Program-made: the position numbers and the translations under genes
Shown here: positions 1-6,111 of the stretch, piece after piece
Position numbering within the stretch: position 1 is the first letter of the stretch
How the letters are laid out: each line of letters opens with the position of its first letter
The notes under the pieces: model-generated
The model's input: only the letters and a program-made list of their open reading frames with translations
The model's database searches: none
What the model was told of the DNA's origin: nothing
Origin: Desulfobacteraceae bacterium
GTDB lineage: Bacteria > Desulfobacterota > Desulfobacteria > Desulfobacterales > Desulfosarcinaceae
Length of the DNA stretch: 8,758 bases
Direction: 5' to 3'
Assembly: GCA_027031325.1 (NCBI GenBank)
Contig: JALVRI010000585.1
Location: 1 to 8,758, forward strand

Positions 1-1
1 G

Positions 2-310
2 GCCGCCTTTGGAATGGATTTGCCACCAGGGCTGAAGCTGATCAAGGTTCCCTGTGCCGGTAAGGTGGATGTTGAATTCATCATGCAGGCCTTTGTGGAA
101 GGTGCCGCCGGGGTAATGGTGGCGGCCTGTCACGAGGGCAATTGCAAGGCGGAAAGGGGAAACCTTTTCGCCCGCTGGCGGGTCGACGAGATCCAGAAAC
201 GCCTTGCAGGCCTGGGTATCGATAAGGAAAGGTTGCTTTTTACCACCTTTGCTTCCAACATGGCCAAGGGGTTTGCAGAAACGGCCAGGGATTTTGCAAG
301 CAGTCTTTGA
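2..310 (+). CDS. MvhD-type iron-sulfur subunit or domain, 3' part only
   Basis: The reading frame is open to the left edge, so this is the C-terminal ~102 residues of a longer protein. The visible part matches the methyl-viologen-reducing hydrogenase delta (MvhD/FrhD) family: a VPCAGKVD segment with Cys18 (counted from the edge), an EGAAGVMVAAC segment with Cys43, then HEGNC with Cys48 followed by KAERGN. Proteins of this family carry a [2Fe-2S] cluster and pass electrons between a hydrogenase or flavoprotein and an HdrA-like subunit in the cytoplasm. In sulfate reducers the same domain also forms the C-terminus of QmoB, the membrane-linked partner of APS reductase. The fragment cannot separate a free MvhD from a QmoB/HdrA fusion. 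The sequence upstream would decide. The gene ends at TGA 308-310 and is followed by a strong stem-loop. Confidence 0.82.
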   Translation, partial: AAFGMDLPPGLKLIKVPCAGKVDVEFIMQAFVEGAAGVMVAACHEGNCKAERGNLFARWRVDEIQKRLAGLGIDKERLLFTTFASNMAKGFAETARDFASSL

Positions 311-318
311 GCAGGTTG

Positions 319-359
319 CCCGGAGGCGCAGGGATGGGATAGGCCGCCCTGCCTCCGGG
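319..359. terminator. GC-rich stem-loop between convergent genes, possible bidirectional terminator
   Basis: CCCGGAGGC (319-327) is perfectly complementary to GCCTCCGGG (351-359). AGGG (330-333) pairs with CCCT (347-350), after a two-base bulge, giving about 13 base pairs around a 13-base loop. It starts nine bases after the stop of the MvhD-type gene and lies 53 bases beyond the stop of the oppositely oriented racemase gene. No T-run follows it on either strand, so it is not a textbook intrinsic terminator. A transcript-end or mRNA-stabilising role is inferred from position. Confidence 0.45.
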
Positions 360-411
360 GGATCCTGTCCGCGTCCTGATCCGCCTGCCTGAGAAGGTGT
401 TAACCCTGGTT

Positions 412-1107
412 TCAGGATCGGGACAGTGCCCGTTTCAGGGCCGCCCTTGCCAGGAGGCGGGTTGAATCCAGTACCGGCAAGGGACAATCTTCCGGATCCA
501 CCAGCAGTGGTATCTCGGTGCAGCCGAGCACTACCGCGTCACAGCCGGACCGCTTGAGGCCCTCGATGACCCGGTTGAAATACAATCGTGATTTTTCCAG
601 GAATACCCCGTTTACCAGCTCGTCGAAGATCAGCGAGTCAATCCCGGCCCGATCCGCTTCATCCGGAATAGCCCATTCAAGGCCGAAGCTTTCCAGGACC
701 TGCGGGTAAACCGGGCCGCTCATGAGGTACTTCGTGCCGGTTATGCCCAGCTTGGTAAAGCCCGACTGGCGTGCCTGGCGGGCAACGGCTTCGGCTATGT
801 GCAGCCAGGCGATAGGCGATCTTTTCACCACCGGCTCGAAAGCTTGATGGATGGTGTTGTCCGGACATATGGCGAAATCGGCTCCAATCCGGGCCAGCTT
901 GGAGGCCGAAGAGAGCATCAGGTCGGCGACGGCATCCCAGTTGCCGGCCACAATGTGTTCCATGTATTTTCCCAGTGGATATGTATGCATGGAGACCTCG
1001 GGATGCATGTGCCGCCCCATGATGGCCGGAGCCTCGGCGCATATGGTGCGATAGCAAAGGGCGGCTCCCTCGGCGCTGCAGGCTACGATGGCGATGTGTT
1101 CAGGCAT
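412..1107 (-). CDS. Aspartate/glutamate racemase family protein
   Basis: A 231-residue protein, the usual size for cofactor-independent amino-acid racemases (aspartate, glutamate, YgeA type). These enzymes use two acid/base residues, normally cysteines, on opposite sides of the substrate. The C-terminal half has the family signature VVLGCTEIPLL, with catalytic Cys196. The N-terminal half has CPDNTIH (Cys81-His87) where most relatives have C-N-T or C-x-N-T, so the residue directly before Asn-Thr is Asp83 and the cysteine is displaced by two positions. Activity and substrate are therefore uncertain. The family name is secure and 'racemase' as a function is not. The start at 1107 is chosen because AAGGAGG (plus-strand 1113-1119) lies five bases upstream. 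An in-frame ATG at 1212 has no such site. The gene stands alone, convergent with the MvhD-type gene. Confidence 0.88.
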   Translation of the reverse strand: MPEHIAIVACSAEGAALCYRTICAEAPAIMGRHMHPEVSMHTYPLGKYMEHIVAGNWDAVADLMLSSASKLARIGADFAICPDNTIHQAFEPVVKRSPIAWLHIAEAVARQARQSGFTKLGITGTKYLMSGPVYPQVLESFGLEWAIPDEADRAGIDSLIFDELVNGVFLEKSRLYFNRVIEGLKRSGCDAVVLGCTEIPLLVDPEDCPLPVLDSTRLLARAALKRALSRS

Positions 1108-1474
1108 TTTGGCCTCCTTCCCATTTCCCCTTGCCTTTCCTGCAATCACCCGCTTTGGATGCGGATCGAATCCGGGCTTTTTAACAAACAGGACCGGTTT
1201 TTGAAATACCAAAAATTGGTCTCTGCGTATTTGGACGTGGACTTCGGATCAGGGTTGGGGTTAGATGAACGTTGACGGGCAATTTTAAATTTCAACCCGG
1301 ATTATGCAGCCGGCTGGTTTGGCGAAGATGCGAGGCCGAGGGTAGGCAGATGTACGGTAATAAATGAGCCTTTTGAGGAGGATTCTAACGCCCTATGGCC
1401 AAGCGTAATAGTTTTTCAACAGCCTGTGTTAAGGGTGCCCGGGCAAAGAGGGGACAGGCTCCGGGAGGAAGCCG
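1108..1474. other. Intergenic region between divergent racemase and truD genes
   Basis: This 367-base gap has no supported gene. Its left end holds the racemase Shine-Dalgarno. A 13-base palindrome ACCAAAAATTGGT sits at 1208-1220, about 100 bases ahead of the racemase start, and could be an operator, though it may be chance. Bases ~1290-1435 resemble a dispersed intergenic repeat and are listed separately. A TTGACG at 1272-1277 has no acceptable -10 box at normal spacing, so I call no promoter for truD. The right end contains the truD ribosome binding site GGGAGGA (1463-1469). Confidence 0.5.
1290..1435. repeat. Possible dispersed non-coding repeat (MITE-like remnant)
   Basis: The stretch is non-coding in all frames. 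It ends on the right with GTTTTTCAACAGCCTG followed by TGTTAAG, that is, CAGGCTGTTGAAAAAC on the minus strand. The outer parts are weakly inverted: ATTATGC at 1301-1307 against GCGTAAT at about 1402-1408, a six-of-seven match. From memory, CAGGCTGTTGAAAAA-type ends recur in intergenic regions of Desulfobacterota genomes. Only one copy is seen here, so repeat status cannot be shown from this window. No clear target duplication was found. Confidence 0.3.
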
Positions 1475-2533
1475 ATGAATTTGGACACCAGGTTGCTTGC
1501 AGATCGTTTGCGCAGGGAAATGGAAGACCTGCCCTACGTCTTTGCCGGACCGGATGGTGTGGGTGGAAGGATAAAGGCCGAGCCGGATCATTTCCAGGTG
1601 GAAGAGATTTTGCCGTATGAGGCCTGCGGCAGGGGCGATCACTTGTACGTAACTGTCCGGCGCAAGGGGCTCAACACCTTGGATGTTGCCCGCCGGTTGG
1701 CCCGGGCCGCGGGCATTGCGGCCTCCAGGGTCGGCTTCGGCGGCCGGAAAGACAAAACCGCCATCGCCACCCAGACCTTTTCTCTGGAGACAGGGGCACG
1801 GATCCCTGCCAAGGCGATAGAAAAAGCGCTTGCCGGACTGCCCATTGAAATCCTGTCCGTCGATCGCCATACGAATAAAATCAAGACAGGCCATGTGGCC
1901 GCAAATCGATTCCGGATCCTGTTGAGCGGTGTCACCGCCGCCGCCCTTCCGGCAGCTCGCCTGATCGCCGGAACCTTGGTTGAAAAAGGGCTTCCCAACT
2001 ATTACGGTCCCCAGCGCTTCGGTCATAAAGGGGCCAACATCGAACGATCCGTCAGGCTGGTGCTGGAAGGCTCCGGGAAGCGCAGGCCGGATCGTTTCAT
2101 GGTTTCGGTGTTCCAGTCCCTGCTTTTCAATACCTACCTTGTGACCCGCCGGCGGCAGGGGAATCTTTTCAAAATTCTGGCCGGTGACGTGGCCCGCAAG
2201 ACGGATACCGGCGGCATCTTCGTGGTTCAGGACGCGGCCGAGGCCAACCAGAGGTTTGAAAGACATCAAATCGTTTACACCGGGCCGATTTACGGACGAA
2301 AGATGATGGCCGCCAGGCAGGCGGCCGGAAGGCTGGAAACAGAAATTCCGGCCGCCCTCGGGATTGAACCCGAAATTTTCAGGCAACTGCGCTCCCGCGG
2401 TTCCCGGCGGCCGGCGATCATCTTCCCGGAAAGGATCCGGATCGAGCCGGACCCGGAAGGACTCTGGTTCGAATTCACCCTGCCCTCCGGGGCCTATGCC
2501 ACCGTGGTGATGCGCGAATTCACCCGCCGATAA
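1475..2533 (+). CDS. truD: tRNA pseudouridine(13) synthase TruD
   Basis: A 352-residue enzyme that isomerises uridine 13 of certain tRNAs to pseudouridine in the cytoplasm, with no cofactor. Family signatures are readable in order. DHFQVEE (38-44) is the N-terminal strand. GFGGRKDKTAIATQ (87-100) contains the catalytic Asp93 in the GxKD motif. NYYGPQRFG (175-183) is a TruD hallmark, followed by FMVSVFQSLLFNTYL in the inserted TRUD domain. TGPIYGRKM (269-277) and LPSGAYATVVMREF (336-349) close the core. The length is close to the bacterial family norm, so the gene appears intact. The ATG at 1475 is supported by GGGAGGA five bases upstream. It appears to be a single-gene unit, flanked by long gaps on both sides. 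Confidence 0.96.
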   Translation: MNLDTRLLADRLRREMEDLPYVFAGPDGVGGRIKAEPDHFQVEEILPYEACGRGDHLYVTVRRKGLNTLDVARRLARAAGIAASRVGFGGRKDKTAIATQTFSLETGARIPAKAIEKALAGLPIEILSVDRHTNKIKTGHVAANRFRILLSGVTAAALPAARLIAGTLVEKGLPNYYGPQRFGHKGANIERSVRLVLEGSGKRRPDRFMVSVFQSLLFNTYLVTRRRQGNLFKILAGDVARKTDTGGIFVVQDAAEANQRFERHQIVYTGPIYGRKMMAARQAAGRLETEIPAALGIEPEIFRQLRSRGSRRPAIIFPERIRIEPDPEGLWFEFTLPSGAYATVVMREFTRR

Positions 2534-2839
2534 AGTAAGCTCAGACCCGTTAGTTGCGGCTGCACCCGGATTCTTTTTCAAGGCCCGAGGGTAGGATAGG
2601 AGCTGAATTTCAGGGTCCGAATTTGACCATGGCCGGGTTGCTGTGATAGTCTCAAAACGTCTTCATAAAGTCTGCCTTTTTGAAGGGCAGGATCTTGGAA
2701 GACCGCCCCTCTTCCGGCATGAACAGATGGCCGGAAATTCGACCCGTTAGAAAAAAACGGCCGTCTTCGAACAAGATTTTATCAGGAAAAAATCGATCCC
2801 CCGCTTTTTGGTACCTTACAGCCGCAAAGGAGTATCAGG
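2534..2839. other. Intergenic region with hairpins, no gene
   Basis: This 306-base gap lies between truD and the lipase gene and carries no supported coding region. It contains two short hairpins: CTGCCTT/AAGGGCAG at 2672-2690 (seven pairs including one G-T) and TTCCGGC/GCCGGAA at 2712-2736 (seven pairs, 11-base loop). Neither is followed by a T-run. A ten-base direct repeat GACCCGTTAG occurs at 2544-2553 and 2741-2750. The lipase ribosome binding site AAAGGAG is at 2826-2832. I see no convincing -35/-10 pair, although the lipase promoter must lie here if the gene has its own. Confidence 0.5.
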
Positions 2840-3757
2840 ATGCTTGAACAGCGCCCCTTGCCTGAGATAACCTGGACCAATATCATTCCTCCCTACGATG
2901 ATTACCCTTTTTTCAAGGACTGCAAAAAAGTGCCTTTCAGGCCGGAGGCGGTGGTCTTCGATCTAGTAAACGCCTGGTGGCTTTGCGAGGCAGCGACCCT
3001 GGCATACAGTGAGCCGGAGCATGCCAGGGCCAAGTTTGCAGCCGCCGGCCTGCCGGAGGTCGAATTTTTCAGTGGCCCCAGCACCCAGTGTTACCTGGCG
3101 GCCGGCGACCGTTTTTCCATCGTCGCCTTCAGGGGCACGGAAACCGGTAAGCGCCGGGACCGCGACGATTATGCCAACATAGTTGCCGACATCAGGGCCG
3201 ACTTCGACGTCCGGCTCACCGAATCGGGCCAGGGTGGTAAGGTTCATCGCGGCTTCATGGAAGCCCTTGACGAGGTATGGGCGCCGCTTGTCCGGAAGCT
3301 GGAAGAAATCGCAGGGCGGGGTCTGAAAATATGGTTATGCGGCCACAGCCTGGGAGCAGCCTTGGCTACCCTGGCCGCCGACCGTTTCGGGGCCGTCGGC
3401 GGCCTCTATACTTTCGGCTCCCCAAGGGTGGGAGACGAATCTTTCAAGCGCGATTTTTTCGTCCCGACTTACCGTTTTGTCAACAACAACGATATTGTCA
3501 CACAAGTTCCGCCCCTGCCTTATCGCCATGTCGGGCAGCTGCGGTACATTGACCATCAGGGCTTGCTCCATGACGACGTCGAACGCTGGCAGCGATGGCT
3601 GGATACAGTTCAGGGGCACCTGCAGACATCATTTAACGCCATCGGCAAACTGCGCAAAGGTTTCAAGGCCTTTGTACCCGATGGTCTCAAGGATCACGCT
3701 CCAACCTTATATGCAACCTGCATCTGGAACAATCTGGTTCGGACCATGGAGTCTTGA
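2840..3757 (+). CDS. Class 3 (alpha/beta-hydrolase) lipase family protein
   Basis: A 305-residue member of the fungal-lipase-like (Lipase_3) family, which hydrolyses ester bonds of acylglycerols or phospholipids. The core can be read in order: VAFRGTE (95-101), whose FRGT supplies the oxyanion hole; KVHRGFMEAL (134-143); the nucleophile elbow GHSLG (168-172) with Ser170; TFGSPRVGD (192-200 region); and NNNDIVTQVPP with Asp218. His286 in DHAPTLY is the likely third triad member by analogy with the DH..Y segment of Rhizomucor lipase. His230 (YRHVG) is conserved in the family but probably not catalytic. There is no signal peptide or membrane helix, so the enzyme should be cytoplasmic or exported by an unusual route. 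AAAGGAG seven bases before the ATG fixes the start. The next gene begins 26 bases downstream on the same strand, suggesting a two-gene operon. Confidence 0.92.
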   Translation: MLEQRPLPEITWTNIIPPYDDYPFFKDCKKVPFRPEAVVFDLVNAWWLCEAATLAYSEPEHARAKFAAAGLPEVEFFSGPSTQCYLAAGDRFSIVAFRGTETGKRRDRDDYANIVADIRADFDVRLTESGQGGKVHRGFMEALDEVWAPLVRKLEEIAGRGLKIWLCGHSLGAALATLAADRFGAVGGLYTFGSPRVGDESFKRDFFVPTYRFVNNNDIVTQVPPLPYRHVGQLRYIDHQGLLHDDVERWQRWLDTVQGHLQTSFNAIGKLRKGFKAFVPDGLKDHAPTLYATCIWNNLVRTMES

Positions 3758-3783
3758 ACATATCCGCTGAAAGAGAGGACATT

Positions 3784-4830
3784 ATGCAAATTGACATGCA
3801 TTTTTACGGAGTCTATGCCCTTGCAAGGGCAGCGGGCCTGAAACCAGACTCGGCCCTGGTTATCGCCACCGCCTCACAGTTCGTGGACGATGCCATCGAC
3901 GATGAAGCCATAGTGCTTGAAAACCAGAATGCCGTCGTTCCCACCATGACTTCCCACAAGCCCCTGGATTGGAAAAACTGCCTGCCGGGAGACCAGTGGA
4001 AGGTCTGGGTACCGTTTCATTTCCTGCCGGGCAACGAGCCGGCCGGGGGCAGTTTTACCGAGAAGATGGTCTGCCGGAAAAACAGCGCTCCGGCCCGCAG
4101 GATGATGGAAAACGCCCTCTCCCTGGCAGATCAGCCCATGGGACCGTTGATGATCGGCATCGCCTGCCATGTCTATGCCGACACCTTTGCCCATTACGGT
4201 TTCATAGGCCTTCAGCGCGACTGGAACCGGGTCCGCAACGACACGGTGGAAATCAATGTTCGTTCCAAGAAGATAATCGCCTATATCGAGGCCAAGTTCG
4301 AAGATTTCAAGACCCGCCTGATTGGCAGTGCCGGTGAAGTAATGCCGGTAGGCCACGCGGCGGTGGCCACCTACCCGGACAGGCCGTACCTGGTCTGGCG
4401 CTATGCCCATGAAAACGGCCAGGTGGTAAAACGTAACAACCCTGCCGATTACCTGGAGGCCTGCCGGGAACTTTTCGACTTCTTCGTCCGTTTGTGCCAG
4501 GATCATCCTGCTTACGGCCGGGGTCGTCCCGAGAAGTGGTCCGCCATCAAAAGCCACCTCAGGGCCATAATAAGAAAGGAAGCCGACAAGCAGGGCCGGA
4601 TAAAGGCCTGGAAACAGGCCATCAATAGCGGAAAACTGTTTTCAGTCACGGCCGGGGACAAGGCCCTGGATTATGATGAACGCCTTTTCAAGTCGGCCAG
4701 CATCTCGTACTATTTTGCCGATCATGGCAAGCTCGACGGCTGCCAGGGTTATCTTTTCCACCAGGCCGCCTGGAGACACCGCAACTTCGTCTTGCACCGG
4801 TTGTTGCCGGAATACGGAATCGTGGTTTGA
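3784..4830 (+). CDS. DUF6765-like protein with phospholipase C-like His/Asp motif
   Basis: A 348-residue protein of unknown function. The start region IDMHFYGVYALARAAG, then ATASQFVDD (28-36), and the segment ACHVYADTFAHYGFIG (127-142) resemble what I recall of the DUF6765 family. His6, Asp35, Asp36, His129, Asp133 and His137 are spaced like metal ligands in helical zinc-dependent phospholipase C/P1-nuclease folds. That comparison is an inference from pattern only. No signal peptide is visible, whereas true PLC enzymes are exported. The ATG at 3784 is preferred over a TTG at 3754 that overlaps the lipase stop, because AGAGAGG (3772-3778) sits five bases before it. The gene follows the lipase gene by 26 bases on the same strand and probably shares its transcript. 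The pairing hints at joint action on a lipid or ester substrate. It ends nine bases from the convergent PilZ gene. Confidence 0.8.
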   Translation: MQIDMHFYGVYALARAAGLKPDSALVIATASQFVDDAIDDEAIVLENQNAVVPTMTSHKPLDWKNCLPGDQWKVWVPFHFLPGNEPAGGSFTEKMVCRKNSAPARRMMENALSLADQPMGPLMIGIACHVYADTFAHYGFIGLQRDWNRVRNDTVEINVRSKKIIAYIEAKFEDFKTRLIGSAGEVMPVGHAAVATYPDRPYLVWRYAHENGQVVKRNNPADYLEACRELFDFFVRLCQDHPAYGRGRPEKWSAIKSHLRAIIRKEADKQGRIKAWKQAINSGKLFSVTAGDKALDYDERLFKSASISYYFADHGKLDGCQGYLFHQAAWRHRNFVLHRLLPEYGIVV

Positions 4831-4839
4831 CAGGGGCAG

Positions 4840-5340
4840 TCAGGCCCGGGCGACAAATTTCTTTTCCGCCAGGACCACCGGATAGGGTATCGCTTCCCGC
4901 AAAGCGACGGCGATCTCGTCACCCTGGCGGCGTATGACAACCCCCTTGATGTCAATGGTTTGCCCGCACAGCAGTTCAATCCGTCCCTTGACCCGGCGCT
5001 TTATCTTGGCCGCGGGATGAACGAGAAAACGGATACCTTGCTCGGATAGATCCTGAACCTCGAAACGTTGATTACCCGTATCCAGATAAGGCCGGGGACC
5101 CAAAATATATGAAACCCTGATGTCACGGCGCTTGATGGGTCCGGGGCGCTGGCTGGCTTCCCGGTCGGCCTGCTGGAAGGGATAGTGAAAAAGGAGGGTA
5201 AGCAGGTTGACAAAGGCGATGATCATCAATAGAAACAAGCCTGCCGTTGCCAAAGGCTCAAGGCATGAGCCGGTCGAGAGGAAAATGGCCAGCACAACGG
5301 CCAATTGAATCAGATTGGCTACAATGGACAGGACGCGCAT
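4840..5340 (-). CDS. Membrane-anchored PilZ domain protein
   Basis: At least 166 residues. Two hydrophobic helices (about 3-25 and 29-52) anchor the N-terminus in the inner membrane, and a cytoplasmic PilZ domain follows. The c-di-GMP signatures are both present: RxxxR as R71-R-D-I-R75, and (D/N)xSxxG as D97-L-S-E-Q-G102. The protein is thus likely to bind cyclic di-GMP and respond to it at the membrane. Its target is unknown, and no cellulose synthase, pilus or flagellar gene is near. The start is uncertain. No good ribosome binding site precedes the ATG at 5340, and the frame stays open for 47 more codons, up to a stop at plus-strand 5482-5484. That extension reads plausibly as protein but has no ATG, GTG or TTG. 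The gene converges on the DUF6765-like gene with nine bases between the stops. Confidence 0.85.
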   Translation of the reverse strand: MRVLSIVANLIQLAVVLAIFLSTGSCLEPLATAGLFLLMIIAFVNLLTLLFHYPFQQADREASQRPGPIKRRDIRVSYILGPRPYLDTGNQRFEVQDLSEQGIRFLVHPAAKIKRRVKGRIELLCGQTIDIKGVVIRRQGDEIAVALREAIPYPVVLAEKKFVARA

Positions 5341-5363
5341 TTGGTTGTCCCGGCTGCTGTTGG

Positions 5364-5437
5364 TGATGCCTTTTTCAAAAAGTCCGGCTGGAGTCGGGGG
5401 GGGCTGGTCGAGGCCGTCCCCTTTTGAAAAGGCATCA
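5364..5437. repeat. Imperfect inverted repeat ahead of the PilZ gene
   Basis: TGATGCC TTTTT C AAAAA G (5364-5382) is matched in reverse complement by C TTTT G AAAA GGCATCA (5421-5437), with one base missing from each A/T run. Further pairing (CCGG region 5384-5388 with 5413-5416) continues toward the loop. Each arm is also its own palindrome: CTTTTTCAAAAAG at 5370-5382 and CCTTTTGAAAAGG at 5420-5432, with centres 50 bases apart. The pair lies between the divergent PilZ and Fe-S scaffold genes. It could be two operator sites, an RNA hairpin in the PilZ leader, or a small repeat element. Confidence 0.55.
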
Positions 5438-5598
5438 TCGGTTTCAAATGTGTATATACTTTTCCGGCGCCAGGCGGGCCTTCAGGCCGCCGGGCCCTGA
5501 CAAGTCCGGGCAATCGGCTTGGCAACTTGTATGATGTAACATGATCCCCGCCCGGCATCAAGATGCTCAGGACGGATGGCAACCCGGAGGCAGTCAAG

Positions 5599-6024
5599 AT
5601 GGGTGACCAAGTCAAGGACTTCTGGCAAGAACATTCTCTCAAATTTCTGGAAATGGCCTTTCGTACCGACCGTCAGGAAAGGATAGCCCGGCCTGACGGG
5701 TATGGCAAGAACACGGGCCAATGCGGTGATACGGTAGAATTTTTTCTGACCATCAAGGACAACACGCTTAAAAACATATCTTTTGAGATCAACGGTTGCA
5801 TGCATACCAACGCCTGTGCCAACGCATTGGCCCATTTGGCCGAGGGGTTGTCCCTGGAAAAGGCCTGGGAGATTACCCCCCGCCAAATAGCCGATTTTTT
5901 GGAAACCCTGCCCGATGACCATTTCCACTGCGCCGAGCTGGCGGTAGGTGCTTTTTACCTGGCCCTTGCCGACGCCAAACAAAAAAGCCGCCAGAACTGG
6001 AAAAAAGTTTACGGTAAACACTGA
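5599..6024 (+). CDS. NifU/IscU-type iron-sulfur cluster assembly scaffold protein
   Basis: A 141-residue protein of the NifU N-terminal/IscU family, on which [2Fe-2S] clusters are assembled before transfer to apo-enzymes in the cytoplasm. The three cluster cysteines and the conserved aspartate are all visible: GQCGD (Cys42, Asp44), INGCMHTNACANAL (Cys67, plus an extra Cys73) and HFHCAEL (Cys111). The GC-xxxxx-C-xN region differs from the GCxAxxAS sequence of classical IscU, which marks this as a divergent subgroup. The ATG at 5599 is chosen because GGAGG (5586-5590) lies eight bases upstream. An in-frame ATG at 5563 has no such site. A TATGAT at 5530-5535 could be a -10 box, but its -35 is poor. 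The gene lies upstream of the dsrM/dsrK genes, whose products need many Fe-S clusters, but a separate promoter follows it. Confidence 0.87.
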   Translation: MGDQVKDFWQEHSLKFLEMAFRTDRQERIARPDGYGKNTGQCGDTVEFFLTIKDNTLKNISFEINGCMHTNACANALAHLAEGLSLEKAWEITPRQIADFLETLPDDHFHCAELAVGAFYLALADAKQKSRQNWKKVYGKH

Positions 6025-6034
6025 CACAGGCTTG

Positions 6035-6061
6035 TTGGGTGCCCGGGTTGACCTGCCCCAA
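6035..6061 (+). terminator. Weak stem-loop after the Fe-S scaffold gene
   Basis: TTGGG (6035-6039) pairs with CCCAA (6057-6061). GC (6041-6042) pairs with GC (6055-6056) after a one-base bulge. It starts about ten bases after the stop of the scaffold gene. No T-run follows, so a terminator role is only suggested by position ahead of the next promoter. Confidence 0.25.
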
Positions 6062-6111
6062 GGTACCGTCCGGGAGCCGTGCGGACCTTAACATCAGAAG
6101 ACCATCTTGCC

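Noticed and set aside
1108..1212. N-terminal extension of the racemase to an ATG at 1212
   Set aside because: The extra 35 residues do not resemble the family, and the strong AAGGAGG site supports the start at 1107.
1272..1300. TTGACG as a -35 box for truD
   Set aside because: No -10-like hexamer lies at 16-18 bases. The nearest A/T-rich hexamers are at the wrong spacing.
1385..2581. 398-codon open frame on the minus strand over truD
   Set aside because: It lies wholly antisense to a clear TruD with all family motifs. Its translation is rich in Gly, Pro and His with no recognisable domain, typical of an antisense shadow in GC-rich DNA.
2580..2630. tRNA-like fragment with GGTC-CGAATTT-GACC resembling a T-arm
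   Set aside because: The stem has only four pairs, the loop is not TTCGANT, and no acceptor, D or anticodon arms could be fitted.
3754..3783. TTG start for the DUF6765-like gene overlapping the lipase stop
   Set aside because: The ATG at 3784 has AGAGAGG five bases upstream and begins directly with the family-like N-terminus.
3874..4557. 227-codon minus-strand frame inside the DUF6765-like gene
   Set aside because: The plus-strand frame has a ribosome binding site, operon context and family motifs. The antisense frame has none of these.
5563..5598. Earlier ATG for the Fe-S scaffold gene
   Set aside because: It has no ribosome binding site, whereas the ATG at 5599 has GGAGG eight bases upstream and gives the usual family length.
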